Source of the DNA: Pseudomonas synxantha
GTDB taxonomy: Bacteria; Pseudomonadota; Gammaproteobacteria; Pseudomonadales; Pseudomonadaceae
Length of the DNA: 64,000 nt
Assembly (NCBI RefSeq): GCF_900105675.1
Contig: NZ_LT629786.1
Location: forward strand, 5,642,001 to 5,706,000
Direction: 5' to 3'
Position 1 is the first letter of the stretch; each line of letters begins with the position of its first letter. Under the pieces are notes generated by a model. It was not told the DNA's origin and ran no database searches. It saw only the letters and a list, made by a program, of their open reading frames with translations. Below, piece after piece: positions 55,146 through 64,000 of this stretch. A program made the position numbers and the translations under genes.

Positions 55146-56180
55146 TCATATGTCTGCAGGCACCCTCGCCTTCTCTCGCGCATCGTCTCGACTGATCACG
55201 CCTCGCGCAACCAACGCCTTCAAACTCATATCCAGCGTCTTCATTCCCAACGCCCCACCGGTCTGAATCGCCGAAACCAACTGCGCCACCTTGTCTTCGC
55301 GGATCAGGTTCCGGATCGCTGGCGTGCCCAGCATGATTTCATGGGCAGCCACGCGCCCGTCGCCGACCTTCTTCACCAGCACCTGGGACACCACCGCCTG
55401 CAACGACTCCGACAGCATTGAGCGGACCATGGCCTTTTCCCCGGCCGGGAAGACGTCTATCAGCCTGTCCACGGTCTTTGCTGCCGATGAAGTGTGCAGG
55501 GTGCCAAATACCAGGTGCCCGGTCTCAGCGGCCGTCAGCGCCAGGCGAATGGTTTCCAGGTCGCGTAGCTCACCCACCAGTATCACATCCGGGTCTTCCC
55601 GCAGGGCTGAGCGCAGGGCGACCGAAAAGCTGTGGGTATCGCGGTGCACTTGGCGCTGGGTGATCAGGGATTTTTTCGGCCTGTGGATAAATTCAATAGG
55701 ATCTTCCAGGGTGAGGATATGCTGGCGTCGATGCTGGTTAAGGTGGTCGATCATCGCGGCCAAGGTGGTGGACTTACCCGAGCCGGTGGGCCCAGTGACC
55801 AGTACCAGACCGCGTGGAAGCTGGGCGATACGCTGGAAAACCTCGCCCAGCCCCAGGTCTTCCAGGCTCTGGACCTCGGTCGGGATAGTGCGAAATACCG
55901 CACCCACGCCGCGATCCTGGCGGAACACGTTTGCCCGGAAACGCGCCACGCCAGGCAACTCGAAGGCAAAATCCGTTTCAAGAGATGTTTCGAAATCCTT
56001 TTGTTGGTGTTTATTCAGTAAAGGGCACACCAGGTCGACCATTTGCGATGCCTCAAGCCTCGGCCAATCCATGGGCCAGACCTCGCCATCGATGCGCAGC
56101 ATCGGCGCCAGGCCGGCCGACAGATGCAGGTCGGAGGCGCCTCGGCTTACGCTGGCCGCCAGCAATTGCGTGATATCCAT
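55146..56180 (-). CDS. pilT: Type IV pilus retraction ATPase PilT
   Basis: 344 residues, secretion NTPase family. Walker A GPTGSGKST is at 130-138, the Asp box around ILTLEDPIEF (155-164), Walker B in ALREDPDVILVGELRD (192-207), the His box GHLVFGTLHTSS (221-232), and the PilT-specific AIRNLIRE motif at 288-295. It powers pilus retraction and twitching. No pilU gene follows, unlike in P. aeruginosa. The ATG at 56180 is the family start (MDITQLL) and is divergent from yggS by 57 bp. Confidence 0.96.
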   Translation of the reverse strand: MDITQLLAASVSRGASDLHLSAGLAPMLRIDGEVWPMDWPRLEASQMVDLVCPLLNKHQQKDFETSLETDFAFELPGVARFRANVFRQDRGVGAVFRTIPTEVQSLEDLGLGEVFQRIAQLPRGLVLVTGPTGSGKSTTLAAMIDHLNQHRRQHILTLEDPIEFIHRPKKSLITQRQVHRDTHSFSVALRSALREDPDVILVGELRDLETIRLALTAAETGHLVFGTLHTSSAAKTVDRLIDVFPAGEKAMVRSMLSESLQAVVSQVLVKKVGDGRVAAHEIMLGTPAIRNLIREDKVAQLVSAIQTGGALGMKTLDMSLKALVARGVISRDDAREKARVPADI

Positions 56181-56237
56181 AGGGCTTTCCATTTCCAGTA
56201 GAATGCCGCGGACTCCATATCCACGGGTGCAACTTGA

Positions 56238-56924
56238 ATGTCGACGATAGCAGACAACATCGGCCTGGTTAGCCAGCGCATTCGCGCCGCAGCCGAGGCC
56301 GCGCAACGTGACGCAAGCAGCATCCACCTGCTGGCCGTGAGCAAGACCAAACCTGCTCAGGCGGTGCGCGAAGCCTATGCCGCCGGTATGCACGACTTTG
56401 GCGAGAATTACCTGCAGGAAGCCTTGGGCAAACAGGCCGAATTGACCGATCTACCCTTGAGTTGGCACTTCATCGGCCCCATTCAATCGAACAAGACTCG
56501 CGCCATCGCCGAGAACTTCGCCTGGGTGCATTCCGTGGACCGCCTGAAAATCGCACAACGCCTGTCCGAACAACGCCCGGCCGACCTGCCGCCGCTGAAT
56601 ATCTGCATCCAGGTCAATGTCAGCGGCGAAGCCAGCAAGTCCGGCTGCACGCCTGCCGACCTGCCGGCCCTGGCCAATGCCATCAGTGCGTTACCGCGCC
56701 TGAAGCTGCGTGGCCTGATGGCGATCCCCGAGCCAACTGAAGACAGGGCCGCACAGGATGCAGCGTTCGCCAGGGTGCGCGACCTGCAAGCCAGCCTGGA
56801 CCTGGCGCTCGACACACTTTCCATGGGCATGAGCCATGACCTTGAGTCGGCCATCGCCCAAGGCGCCACCTGGGTGCGCATCGGTACCGCCCTGTTTGGC
56901 GCCCGCGACTACGGCCAGGCGTGA
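56238..56924 (+). CDS. YggS family pyridoxal phosphate homeostasis protein
   Basis: 228 residues, single (beta/alpha)8 barrel of the alanine-racemase N-domain type. LLAVSKTKP holds the PLP-binding Lys36; HFIGPIQSNKTR and GLMAIPE follow, with LSMGMSHDLESAIAQGATWVRIGTALFG for phosphate binding. It carries PLP and affects B6 and amino acid balance without known catalysis. First gene of yggS-proC-yggT-metX-metW. Confidence 0.95.
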   Translation: MSTIADNIGLVSQRIRAAAEAAQRDASSIHLLAVSKTKPAQAVREAYAAGMHDFGENYLQEALGKQAELTDLPLSWHFIGPIQSNKTRAIAENFAWVHSVDRLKIAQRLSEQRPADLPPLNICIQVNVSGEASKSGCTPADLPALANAISALPRLKLRGLMAIPEPTEDRAAQDAAFARVRDLQASLDLALDTLSMGMSHDLESAIAQGATWVRIGTALFGARDYGQA

Positions 56925-56958
56925 AATGGCTGACTTCCCTCGAAAATAAGGACCTGTC

Positions 56959-57777
56959 ATGAGCAACACGCGTATTGCCTTTATCGGCGCCGGTAACATG
57001 GCGGCCAGCCTGATCGGCGGCCTGCGGGCCAAGGGCCTGGACGCCGAGCAGATCCGCGCCAGCGACCCGGGCGCCGAAACCCGCGAGCGCGTCAGCGCCG
57101 AACACGGTATCGAAACGTTCGCCGACAACGCCGAGGCCATCCATGGCGTCGACGTGATCGTACTGGCGGTAAAGCCCCAGGCCATGAAGGCCGTGTGCGA
57201 GAGCCTGCGCCCGAGCCTGCAACCCCATCAGCTGGTAGTTTCCATTGCCGCCGGTATCACCTGCGCCAGCATGAACAGCTGGCTCGGTGCCCAGCCCATC
57301 GTGCGCTGCATGCCTAACACCCCGGCGCTGCTGCGCCAAGGCGTCAGCGGCTTGTATGCCACCCACGAAGTCACAGCGCAGCAACGTGACCAGGCCGAGG
57401 AGTTGCTGTCTGCCGTGGGCATCGCCGTATGGCTGGAGCAGGAACAACAGCTGGATGCGGTCACCGCTGTTTCCGGCAGCGGCCCGGCCTACTTCTTCCT
57501 GTTGATCGAGGCCATGACCGCAGCCGGCGTCAAGCTGGGCCTGCCCCATGATGTCGCCGAGCAACTGGCCGAACAAACAGCCCTGGGCGCAGCGAAAATG
57601 GCCGTCGGCAGCGATGTGGATGCCGCCGAGCTGCGCCGTCGTGTAACGTCCCCGGGCGGCACTACGCAAGCCGCCATCGAATCGTTTCAAGCCGGGGGCT
57701 TTGAGGCTCTGGTGGAAACAGCACTGGGTGCCGCGGCACATCGTTCAGCCGAGATGGCTGAGCAACTGGGCAAATAG
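56959..57777 (+). CDS. proC: Pyrroline-5-carboxylate reductase
   Basis: 272 residues. The Rossmann motif IAFIGAGNMAASLIGGL (5-21) binds NAD(P)H, and the C-terminal dimer domain carries GSGPAYFFLLIEAMTAAGV and VTSPGGTTQAAI. It catalyses the last step of proline synthesis. Encoded 34 nt after yggS and 25 nt before yggT. Confidence 0.97.
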   Translation: MSNTRIAFIGAGNMAASLIGGLRAKGLDAEQIRASDPGAETRERVSAEHGIETFADNAEAIHGVDVIVLAVKPQAMKAVCESLRPSLQPHQLVVSIAAGITCASMNSWLGAQPIVRCMPNTPALLRQGVSGLYATHEVTAQQRDQAEELLSAVGIAVWLEQEQQLDAVTAVSGSGPAYFFLLIEAMTAAGVKLGLPHDVAEQLAEQTALGAAKMAVGSDVDAAELRRRVTSPGGTTQAAIESFQAGGFEALVETALGAAAHRSAEMAEQLGK

Positions 57778-57802
57778 TCGTCCCTTACCAAGGTAATCAA
57801 AC

Positions 57803-58390
57803 ATGCTCGGAATCAATGACGCTGCCATTTTCATCATCCAGACCCTGGGCAGCCTGTACCTGCTGATCGTGCTGATGCGCTTTATCCTGCAACTGGTGCG
57901 GGCCAACTTCTACAACCCGCTGTGCCAGTTCGTGGTCAAGGCCACACAGCCACTGCTCAAGCCGCTGCGCCGGGTGATCCCGAGCCTGTTCGGCCTGGAC
58001 ATGTCTTCGCTGGTGCTTGCGTTGCTGCTGCAAATCCTGCTGTTCGTGGTGATCCTGATGCTCAACGGCTACCAGGCGTTCACCGTGCTGCTGTTGCCAT
58101 GGGGCCTGATCGGTATTTTCTCGCTGTTCCTGAAGATCATCTTCTGGTCGATGATCATCAGCGTGATCCTTTCGTGGGTCGCACCGGGCAGCCGTAGCCC
58201 GGGCGCCGAATTGGTGGCCCAGATCACCGAACCGGTGCTGGCGCCGTTCCGTCGCCTGATCCCGAACCTGGGTGGCCTGGATATCTCGCCGATCTTTGCG
58301 TTTATCGTGATCCAGCTGCTGCAAAGCTGGGTGATTCCACGCCTGGCGTACTTTGCATACATGCCCAAAGAGCTGTTCGGCCTGATCTGA
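57803..58390 (+). CDS. YggT family membrane protein
   Basis: 195 residues with two YggT repeats, each of about two helices joined by a conserved FYNPLCQFVVKATQPLLKPLRRVIPS / GAELVAQITEPVLAPFRRLIPN segment. Integral membrane protein of unknown role, linked in other organisms to osmotic stress and cell division. Conserved neighbour of proC. Confidence 0.93.
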   Translation: MLGINDAAIFIIQTLGSLYLLIVLMRFILQLVRANFYNPLCQFVVKATQPLLKPLRRVIPSLFGLDMSSLVLALLLQILLFVVILMLNGYQAFTVLLLPWGLIGIFSLFLKIIFWSMIISVILSWVAPGSRSPGAELVAQITEPVLAPFRRLIPNLGGLDISPIFAFIVIQLLQSWVIPRLAYFAYMPKELFGLI

Positions 58391-58403
58391 AATATGCAAA
58401 AAA

Positions 58404-58433
58404 ATGTGGGAGGGGGCTTGCCCCCTCCCCCAT
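58404..58433. repeat. REP-type hairpin, single compact unit
   Basis: ATGTGGGAGGGGGCTTGCCCCCTCCCCCAT is a single hairpin with a two-base loop between yggT and metX. In this position it may attenuate read-through. Confidence 0.75.
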
Positions 58434-58531
58434 TTGTATCTTTGTATTGAATTGAATCCGTGCAGACCTTTGCTTGCCGCTGGGGGCCCCGCTCTTTAGA
58501 CTTACGCCTCATTTAAACGAGAGCAGGGTCG

Positions 58532-59674
58532 ATGCCAGCTGCCTTCCCCCCCGATTCCGTTGGACTGGTCGTGCCCCAAGTGGCGCACTTCAGCGAACCG
58601 CTGGCCCTGGCCTGCGGCCGTTCGTTGCCCGCCTACGACCTGATCTATGAAACCTACGGCGAACTGAACGCCACGGCGAGCAACGCCGTGCTGATCTGCC
58701 ACGCCTTGTCCGGCCATCATCACGCTGCCGGCTTCCACTCTGTGGACGAGCGCAAACCCGGCTGGTGGGACAGCTGCATCGGCCCCGGCAAACCCATCGA
58801 CACTAACAAGTTCTTCGTGGTCAGCCTCAACAACCTCGGCGGTTGCAACGGTTCCACCGGCCCCAGCAGCCTCAACCCGGAAACCGGCAAGCCGTTCGGC
58901 GCGGACTTCCCGGTGCTGACCGTGGAAGACTGGGTGCACAGCCAGGCACGCCTGGCCGACCTGCTGGGCATCGGCCAGTGGGCCGCAGTAATTGGCGGCA
59001 GCCTGGGCGGCATGCAGGCGCTGCAATGGACCATCAGCTACCCGGACCGCGTCCGTCATTGCCTGGCCATCGCCTCGGCGCCCAAGCTGTCGGCGCAGAA
59101 CATCGCCTTCAACGAAGTGGCGCGCCAGGCCATCCTCACCGACCCCGAGTTCCATGGCGGTTCGTTCCAGGAAGCCGGCGTGATCCCCAAGCGTGGCCTG
59201 ATGCTGGCGCGGATGGTGGGGCATATCACCTACCTGTCCGACGATTCCATGGGCGAGAAATTCGGCCGTGGTCTCAAGAGCGAGAAGCTCAACTACGACT
59301 TCCACAGCGTCGAGTTCCAGGTGGAAAGCTACCTGCGTTATCAGGGCGAAGAGTTTTCCGGGCGTTTCGACGCCAACACCTACCTGCTGATGACCAAGGC
59401 CTTGGACTATTTCGACCCGGCCGCCAACCACGGCGACGACCTGGCGAAAACCTTCGAGAACGTCACGGCCAAGTTCTGCGTCATGTCATTCACCACTGAC
59501 TGGCGTTTCTCGCCGGCCCGCTCCCGTGAGCTGGTGGACGCCCTGATGGCCGCCAAGAAAGACGTTTGCTACCTGGAAATCGATGCTCCACAAGGCCACG
59601 ATGCCTTCCTGATCCCGATCCCACGTTACCTGCAGGCGTTTCGCAACTACATGAACCGAATCACGCTTATATGA
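58532..59674 (+). CDS. metX: Homoserine O-acyltransferase MetX
   Basis: 380 residues, alpha/beta hydrolase fold. [17 protein letters not shown] is the family's oxyanion segment, and the triad is Ser157 (GGSLGGMQ), Asp323 (TTDWRFSP) and His356 (GHDAF). MetX activates homoserine for methionine synthesis. In Pseudomonas this enzyme is reported to use succinyl-CoA, despite the acetyltransferase label often given; acyl choice cannot be proven by eye. metW follows 25 nt downstream. Confidence 0.95.
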   Translation: MPAAFPPDSVGLVVPQVAHFSEPLALACGRSLPAYDLIYETYGELNATASNAVLICHALSGHHHAAGFHSVDERKPGWWDSCIGPGKPIDTNKFFVVSLNNLGGCNGSTGPSSLNPETGKPFGADFPVLTVEDWVHSQARLADLLGIGQWAAVIGGSLGGMQALQWTISYPDRVRHCLAIASAPKLSAQNIAFNEVARQAILTDPEFHGGSFQEAGVIPKRGLMLARMVGHITYLSDDSMGEKFGRGLKSEKLNYDFHSVEFQVESYLRYQGEEFSGRFDANTYLLMTKALDYFDPAANHGDDLAKTFENVTAKFCVMSFTTDWRFSPARSRELVDALMAAKKDVCYLEIDAPQGHDAFLIPIPRYLQAFRNYMNRITLI

Positions 59675-59699
59675 ATTGCTTACGCTTTGGGAAAACGCC

Positions 59700-60320
59700 A
59701 TGAGAGCCGACCTGGAAATCATCCAAGACTGGATCCCCGCCGGCAGCCGCGTGCTCGACTTGGGCTGCGGCGATGGCGAACTGCTGAGCTGGCTGCGCGA
59801 CAACAAGCAAGTTACCGGCTACGGCCTGGAAAACGACCCGGACAACATCGCCCAGTGCGTGGCCAAGGGCATCAATGTGATCGAGCAGGACCTGGACAAG
59901 GGCCTGGGCAACTTTGCCAGCAACAGCTTCGACATCGTGGTGATGACCCAGGCCCTGCAAGCGGTGCACTACCCGGACCGCATTCTTGACGAAATGCTGC
60001 GCGTTGGCCGCCAATGCATCATCACCTTCCCCAATTTCGGTCACTGGCGCTGCCGCTGGTACCTGGCCACCAAGGGCCGCATGCCGGTCTCGGATTTCCT
60101 CCCATATACCTGGTACAACACGCCGAACATCCACTTCTGCACCTTCGAAGACTTCGAAGCCCTGTGTGGCGAGCGTGAAGCCAAGGTGATCAACCGCCTT
60201 GCCGTCGATCAACAGCACCGCCACGGCTGGGCGAGTAAGCTATGGCCCAATCTATTGGGCGAAATCGGTATTTACCGGGTCAGCAGCCCTGGCCTGACCG
60301 ACCACAAAGTTGCCGTCTAA
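59700..60320 (+). CDS. metW: Methionine biosynthesis protein MetW
   Basis: 206 residues with a class I SAM-methyltransferase fold: IPAGSRVLDLGCGDGELLSWL (motif I) and FDIVVMTQALQAV. MetW is required with MetX for homoserine acylation in several proteobacteria. Catalysis by MetW is not established. The pairing metX-metW is conserved. Confidence 0.94.
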   Translation: MRADLEIIQDWIPAGSRVLDLGCGDGELLSWLRDNKQVTGYGLENDPDNIAQCVAKGINVIEQDLDKGLGNFASNSFDIVVMTQALQAVHYPDRILDEMLRVGRQCIITFPNFGHWRCRWYLATKGRMPVSDFLPYTWYNTPNIHFCTFEDFEALCGEREAKVINRLAVDQQHRHGWASKLWPNLLGEIGIYRVSSPGLTDHKVAV

Positions 60321-60341
60321 TCATTTTCAAGAGGGACGTTC

Positions 60342-60776
60342 ATGAGTCGTTTGGCTGTTTTTCTATTGACTGCATGCCTGGGCGCCAGCGCCATGGCCGC
60401 CGATACTATCGATGCTAATCGCAAGAAAGACTTTGGCGATATCACCGTCCACTACAACACCTTCACCTCCAGCTTCCTGCCACCCGAGACCGCCCAGAAA
60501 GTCGGCGTGGTGCGCAGCAAGGAGAAGGGTTTGATCAATGTGACTGTGATCAAGGGCGTGGCCCCGGTCGCGGCCCAGGTGACCGGCACCATCAAGGATC
60601 TGGGCGGCAAGAGCGAGATCCTGACGTTCAAGCAAATCGAAGAGAAAGGCGGGATCAGCTATCTCGCGCCCTATTCGGTGACACAGCGCGAATACAAGAC
60701 GTTTACCATCAACGTTGAAACCGGCGGCAAAGCCCATAGCTTCCAATTCAACCAAGAACTGTTCCCGGCCGAATAA
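60342..60776 (+). CDS. DUF4426 domain-containing secreted protein
   Basis: 144 residues with a signal peptide ([19 protein letters not shown], then [13 protein letters not shown]). The mature protein is mostly beta strand: [20 protein letters not shown] is the conserved start of DUF4426, and [21 protein letters not shown] the end. Unknown function, periplasmic. Its stop overlaps the rdgB ATG by one base. Confidence 0.9.
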   Translation: MSRLAVFLLTACLGASAMAADTIDANRKKDFGDITVHYNTFTSSFLPPETAQKVGVVRSKEKGLINVTVIKGVAPVAAQVTGTIKDLGGKSEILTFKQIEEKGGISYLAPYSVTQREYKTFTINVETGGKAHSFQFNQELFPAE

Positions 60777-61369
60777 TGAACCTTACCCAACTCGTACTGG
60801 CCAGCCATAACGCCGGCAAACTCAAGGAACTGCAGGCCATGCTCGGTGAGTCCGTGCAACTGCGCTCGATTGGCGAGTTCAGCCAGATCGAGCCAGAAGA
60901 GACCGGCCTGTCGTTCGTTGAAAACGCCATCCTCAAGGCACGCAATGCCGCGCGTATTTCCGGCCTGCCGGCGCTGGCGGATGACTCGGGCCTGGCGGTG
61001 GACTTTCTCGGCGGCGCCCCGGGTATCTATTCGGCCCGTTATGCCGATGGCAAGGGTGACGCAGCCAACAATGCCAAACTGCTCGACGCCCTCAAAGACG
61101 TGCCGGATGCCGAACGCGGCGCGCAGTTCGTCTGCGTACTGGCCCTGGTGCGGCATGCCGATGACCCGTTGCCGATCCTGTGCGAAGGCTTGTGGCAGGG
61201 GCGCATCCTGCACGCCGCCAGCGGCGAACATGGCTTTGGCTACGACCCATTGTTCTGGGTGCCGGACCGCAATGTTTCCAGCGCCGAACTGAGCCCGGCC
61301 GACAAGAACCAGATCAGCCACCGCGCCCGCGCCATGGCCTTGCTGCGTCAGCGCCTGGGCCTGAAATGA
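60776..61369 (+). CDS. rdgB: XTP/dITP diphosphatase (Ham1/RdgB)
   Basis: 197 residues. [18 protein letters not shown] (5-22) binds the triphosphate, [14 protein letters not shown] and [12 protein letters not shown] follow, and [11 protein letters not shown] is the nucleobase pocket. It removes deaminated purine nucleotides before they enter DNA. Overlaps both the DUF4426 gene and hemW. Confidence 0.97.
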   Translation: MNLTQLVLASHNAGKLKELQAMLGESVQLRSIGEFSQIEPEETGLSFVENAILKARNAARISGLPALADDSGLAVDFLGGAPGIYSARYADGKGDAANNAKLLDALKDVPDAERGAQFVCVLALVRHADDPLPILCEGLWQGRILHAASGEHGFGYDPLFWVPDRNVSSAELSPADKNQISHRARAMALLRQRLGLK

Positions 61370-62568
61370 CCCAGAACACCTCTGCGCAGCCGCTGATCCA
61401 CGGTGGCGCGCAAACACCACGGGCGGCTCTGCCCCACCTGCCGCCCCTGGCGCTGTACATCCACATCCCCTGGTGCGTGCGCAAATGCCCGTATTGCGAC
61501 TTCAACTCCCACACCGCCAGCAAGGTGCTGCCGGAGGAGGAGTATGTAGATGCATTGCTGGCGGATCTGGAGCAAGACCTGCACGCTGTTTATGGCCGGG
61601 AGCTGAGTTCGATTTTCTTCGGTGGCGGCACACCCAGCCTGTTCAGCGCCGCCGCGTTGGGCCGCTTGTTAAAGGGCGTGGAAGCCCGTATTCCGTTCGC
61701 CGCTGATATCGAGATCACCCTGGAAGCCAACCCCGGGACCTTCGAGCAAGAGAAGTTCGTGGCCTACCGCAAGCTGGGGATCAATCGTCTGTCCATCGGC
61801 ATCCAGAGCTTCCAGCAGGAAAAACTTGAAGCCCTGGGTCGCATCCACAATGGCGATGAAGCCGTGCGCGCTGCCGGTATGGCCCGCCAGGCAGGGTTCG
61901 ATAACTTCAACCTGGACTTGATGCACGGCCTGCCCAACCAGTCCCTGGACGACGCCCTCGGCGACCTGCGCCAGGCCATTGCGTTGAAGCCAACCCACCT
62001 GTCCTGGTACCAACTGACCCTGGAACCCAACACTGTCTTCTGGAACCAGCCGCCCGCGCTGCCGGAGGACGACACGTTGTGGGATATTCAGGAAGCCGGC
62101 CAGGCCCTGCTCGCCGAGCACGGTTACGCGCAATACGAGGTGTCGGCCTACGCCCAACCGGGGCGGCCGGCGCGACATAACCTGAATTACTGGAGCTTTG
62201 GCGACTTTATCGGCATTGGCGCTGGCGCCCACGGCAAGCTCAGCCACCCGGACGGGCGTATTGTGCGCACCTGGAAAACCCGTGCGCCCAAGGACTACCT
62301 CAACCCTGCCAAAAGCTTCCAGGCCGGGGCGAAAGAACTGACCAACGAGGAGTTGCCGTTCGAGTTCCTGATGAACGCTTTGCGCCTGACCGAGGGCGTC
62401 GATGCCAGGCTCTACGCCGAACGCACCGGGCTCGAGCTGGCCAGCCTCGACGAAGGCCGCCGCGAGGCAGAACAAAGTGGCTTGATGCAGGTCGAACCGT
62501 CACGCCTGGCGGCAACCGACCGCGGGCAACTCTTTCTCAATGACCTGTTGCAGAAGTTTTTGAGCTGA
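61366..62568 (+). CDS. hemW: Radical SAM haem chaperone HemW
   Basis: 400 residues. CVRKCPYC (Cys37, Cys41, Cys44) is the radical SAM CxxxCxxC motif, followed by [16 protein letters not shown] and NPGTFE are the SAM-binding strands. The HNxxYW segment is present as [20 protein letters not shown]. The family is often mislabelled coproporphyrinogen III oxidase; members with this motif spacing bind and deliver haem. The ATG overlaps the rdgB stop (ATGA). The N-terminus has about 25 extra residues. Confidence 0.95.
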   Translation: MTQNTSAQPLIHGGAQTPRAALPHLPPLALYIHIPWCVRKCPYCDFNSHTASKVLPEEEYVDALLADLEQDLHAVYGRELSSIFFGGGTPSLFSAAALGRLLKGVEARIPFAADIEITLEANPGTFEQEKFVAYRKLGINRLSIGIQSFQQEKLEALGRIHNGDEAVRAAGMARQAGFDNFNLDLMHGLPNQSLDDALGDLRQAIALKPTHLSWYQLTLEPNTVFWNQPPALPEDDTLWDIQEAGQALLAEHGYAQYEVSAYAQPGRPARHNLNYWSFGDFIGIGAGAHGKLSHPDGRIVRTWKTRAPKDYLNPAKSFQAGAKELTNEELPFEFLMNALRLTEGVDARLYAERTGLELASLDEGRREAEQSGLMQVEPSRLAATDRGQLFLNDLLQKFLS

Positions 62569-62589
62569 TAGCTCTTTTAAGGAAATCGA

Positions 62590-62913
62590 ATGGATCTGGT
62601 ACTCGACCTGCTCGCCACCGTATCCCGCTGGAGCCGTAGCAACCTGTCGGAAATCTCCCTGGCCCTCGTGGGCTGCTTGCTGGTGCTGTTCGGCGCCGAT
62701 ATCAAGGGCTGGGTCGAAGCGCGCCTGGGCAGCATCGCTGGCGCCTTGCGCGTGCCCTTGATGGCCCTGCTGTGCATGATCGGCAGCGGTGCAGCGTTGA
62801 TCTACGCTACGCCGTGGATTGTGCGGGGGTTGAGCCAGTTCAATAATTACAGCCTGGCGCCGGTGCTGGTGGTGGTGCTGGTGTTGATTGGGGTGGTGGC
62901 AGACCGCCGCTAA
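62590..62913 (+). CDS. DUF3392 family membrane protein
   Basis: 107 residues with three hydrophobic spans (about 20-36, 55-77, 85-104). MDLVLDLLATVSRWSRSNLSEISLALVGCLLVLFGADIKGW is typical of DUF3392. Function unknown. It ends the hemW transcript unit; a REPIN follows. Confidence 0.87.
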   Translation: MDLVLDLLATVSRWSRSNLSEISLALVGCLLVLFGADIKGWVEARLGSIAGALRVPLMALLCMIGSGAALIYATPWIVRGLSQFNNYSLAPVLVVVLVLIGVVADRR

Positions 62914-62935
62914 CCTAAAGCCAACACAGATACAA

Positions 62936-63026
62936 ATGTGGGAGGGGGCTTGCTCCCGATAGCAGTGGGTCAGCTACAGATTAGCTGACTGATCCACCGC
63001 TATCGGGAGCAAGCCCCCTCCCACAT
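62936..63026. repeat. REPIN between DUF3392 and trmB
   Basis: ATGTGGGAGGGGGCTTGCTCCC...GATAGCAGTGGGTCAGC and its inverse meet around TACAGATTAGC. Nearly identical to the copy at 53637-53727. Located between convergent genes. Confidence 0.9.
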
Positions 63027-63054
63027 TTGGTTGCATTTCAAGTCAGGGGGCGAG

Positions 63055-63780
63055 TTATGCCAACTTCTCAAACTTCAAATCCCACACCCCATGCCCCAAC
63101 CGTTCACCACGGCGTTCGAACTTGGTGATCGGCCGCTCGGCCGGGCGCGGCACGCACTTGCCGTCTTCCGCCAGGTTGCGGTAGCCAGGGGCGACGTTCA
63201 TCACCTCCAGCATGTATTCCGCGTACGGTTCCCAGTCGGTGGCCATGTGCAGGATACCGCCCACTTTCAGCTTGCTGCGCACCAACTCCGCAAAGGACGC
63301 CTGGACGATACGACGCTTGTGGTGACGGGCTTTGTGCCACGGGTCGGGGAAGAACAGCATCAGGCGGTCGAGGCTGTTGTCGGCGATGCAGCGGTTGAGC
63401 ACTTCAATCGCGTCGCAGTCGTAGACTCGCAGGTTGGTCAGGCCCTGGGTGAGCACGCCGTTAAGTAACGCGCCAACGCCTGGACGGTGCACTTCCACAC
63501 CGATGAAATCCTGCTCCGGTGAGGCCGCGGCCATTTCCAGCAGGGAGTGGCCCATGCCGAAGCCGATTTCCAGGGAACGTGGGGCCGAACGGCCAAAGAC
63601 CTGGTCGTAATCAACCGGCGCATCGGCCAAAGGCAACACGAAGAGCGGCGCACCTTGTTCCAGGCCCTTTTGCTGGCCTTCGGTCATGCGGCCGGCGCGC
63701 ATCACAAAACTCTTGATGCGGCGGTGCTTGGACTCGTCGCCTGCGTCCACGGTGTTCGGCGTTTCGTTTGATTCAGTCAT
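63055..63780 (-). CDS. trmB: tRNA (guanine46-N7)-methyltransferase
   Basis: 241 residues. [33 protein letters not shown] is the SAM-binding region and [21 protein letters not shown] the TrmB signature. It modifies G46 in the tRNA variable loop. The ATG at 63780 is preferred over a TTG one codon upstream. It follows thiG with a 9-nt gap, as in other pseudomonads. Confidence 0.96.
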   Translation of the reverse strand: MTESNETPNTVDAGDESKHRRIKSFVMRAGRMTEGQQKGLEQGAPLFVLPLADAPVDYDQVFGRSAPRSLEIGFGMGHSLLEMAAASPEQDFIGVEVHRPGVGALLNGVLTQGLTNLRVYDCDAIEVLNRCIADNSLDRLMLFFPDPWHKARHHKRRIVQASFAELVRSKLKVGGILHMATDWEPYAEYMLEVMNVAPGYRNLAEDGKCVPRPAERPITKFERRGERLGHGVWDLKFEKLA

Positions 63781-63789
63781 CAATAGCTC

Positions 63790-64000
<211 letters not shown>

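Noticed and set aside
8283..63026. CRISPR array suggested by repeated palindromic units
   Set aside because: The repeats are dispersed kilobases apart, occur as inverted pairs, and no cas genes are seen; they are REP/REPIN elements.

Overview
The window reads as chromosomal DNA of a fluorescent Pseudomonas, most likely the P. fluorescens group. Three things point there: the gene order pilT / pyrBC' / ruvX-algH-tonB3-gshB-pilGHIJ-chpA / rsmE-bioA / cytochrome b561-YceI / rhlE / metF / ahcY, which I recall from P. aeruginosa; the high G+C coding sequence; and many copies of the intergenic hairpin repeat (GTGGGAGGGGGCTTGCTCCCGATAGC type, mostly as inverted pairs, i.e. REPINs) typical of this group. 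No rRNA, tRNA, prophage, IS element or CRISPR array was seen.

Layout. 1-6.5 kb: end of a lytic transglycosylase gene (mltA), a MAPEG protein, an EamA permease, a CPA1 Na+/H+ antiporter, an FNT-family channel, an ExoU-like patatin phospholipase with no visible chaperone gene, and an acyl-CoA thioesterase. 6.5-9.3 kb: S-adenosylhomocysteine (SAH) recycling and methyl-folate supply, with an SAH riboswitch in front of ahcY, then metF. 9.3-17.2 kb: a DxD glycosyltransferase-like protein, a periplasmic solute-binding protein, the DEAD-box helicase RhlE, a YceI/cytochrome b561 pair, bioA and rsmE. 17.2-21.1 kb: a glutamate/aspartate-type binding protein, a DadA-like oxidoreductase with a divergent LysR regulator, and a haemolysin-III family protein. 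21.2-29.4 kb: a complete malonate decarboxylase locus (mdcABCDEGH, madLM, convergent mdcR).

29.5-31.4 kb is the most accessory-looking stretch. It holds a HEPN/MNT pair whose nucleotidyltransferase carries its own winged helix and sits behind a nested palindrome, a small DUF6124-type gene behind a highly structured leader with riboswitch-like alternative pairings, a minus-strand intrinsic terminator, and a HigA antitoxin stub. 31.4-37.5 kb: NhaA, a cNMP/CBS/nucleotidyltransferase protein (DUF294) with an overlapping DEDDh exonuclease, and a BCCT betaine/choline carrier.

37.6-47.4 kb: the Pil-Chp chemosensory cluster pilG-pilH-pilI-pilJ-chpA-chpC. The adaptation enzymes pilK and chpB are missing, and a REPIN lies where pilK would be. 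47.7-64 kb: housekeeping genes gshB, tonB3, algH, ruvX, pyrR-pyrB-pyrC' (PyrC' has lost its metal-binding HxH), a TM2 protein, an NlpC/P60 peptidase, pilT without pilU, yggS-proC-yggT-metX-metW-DUF4426-rdgB-hemW-DUF3392, then trmB and the end of thiG on the opposite strand.

Methyl metabolism is linked across the window: metX and metW start methionine synthesis, metF supplies methyl-folate, ahcY clears SAH under riboswitch control, and bioA uses S-adenosylmethionine (SAM) as amino donor. My strongest candidate for something undescribed is the structured leader of the DUF6124-type gene at about 30.85-30.99 kb. The orphan ExoU-like gene and the winged-helix MNT/HEPN module come next.
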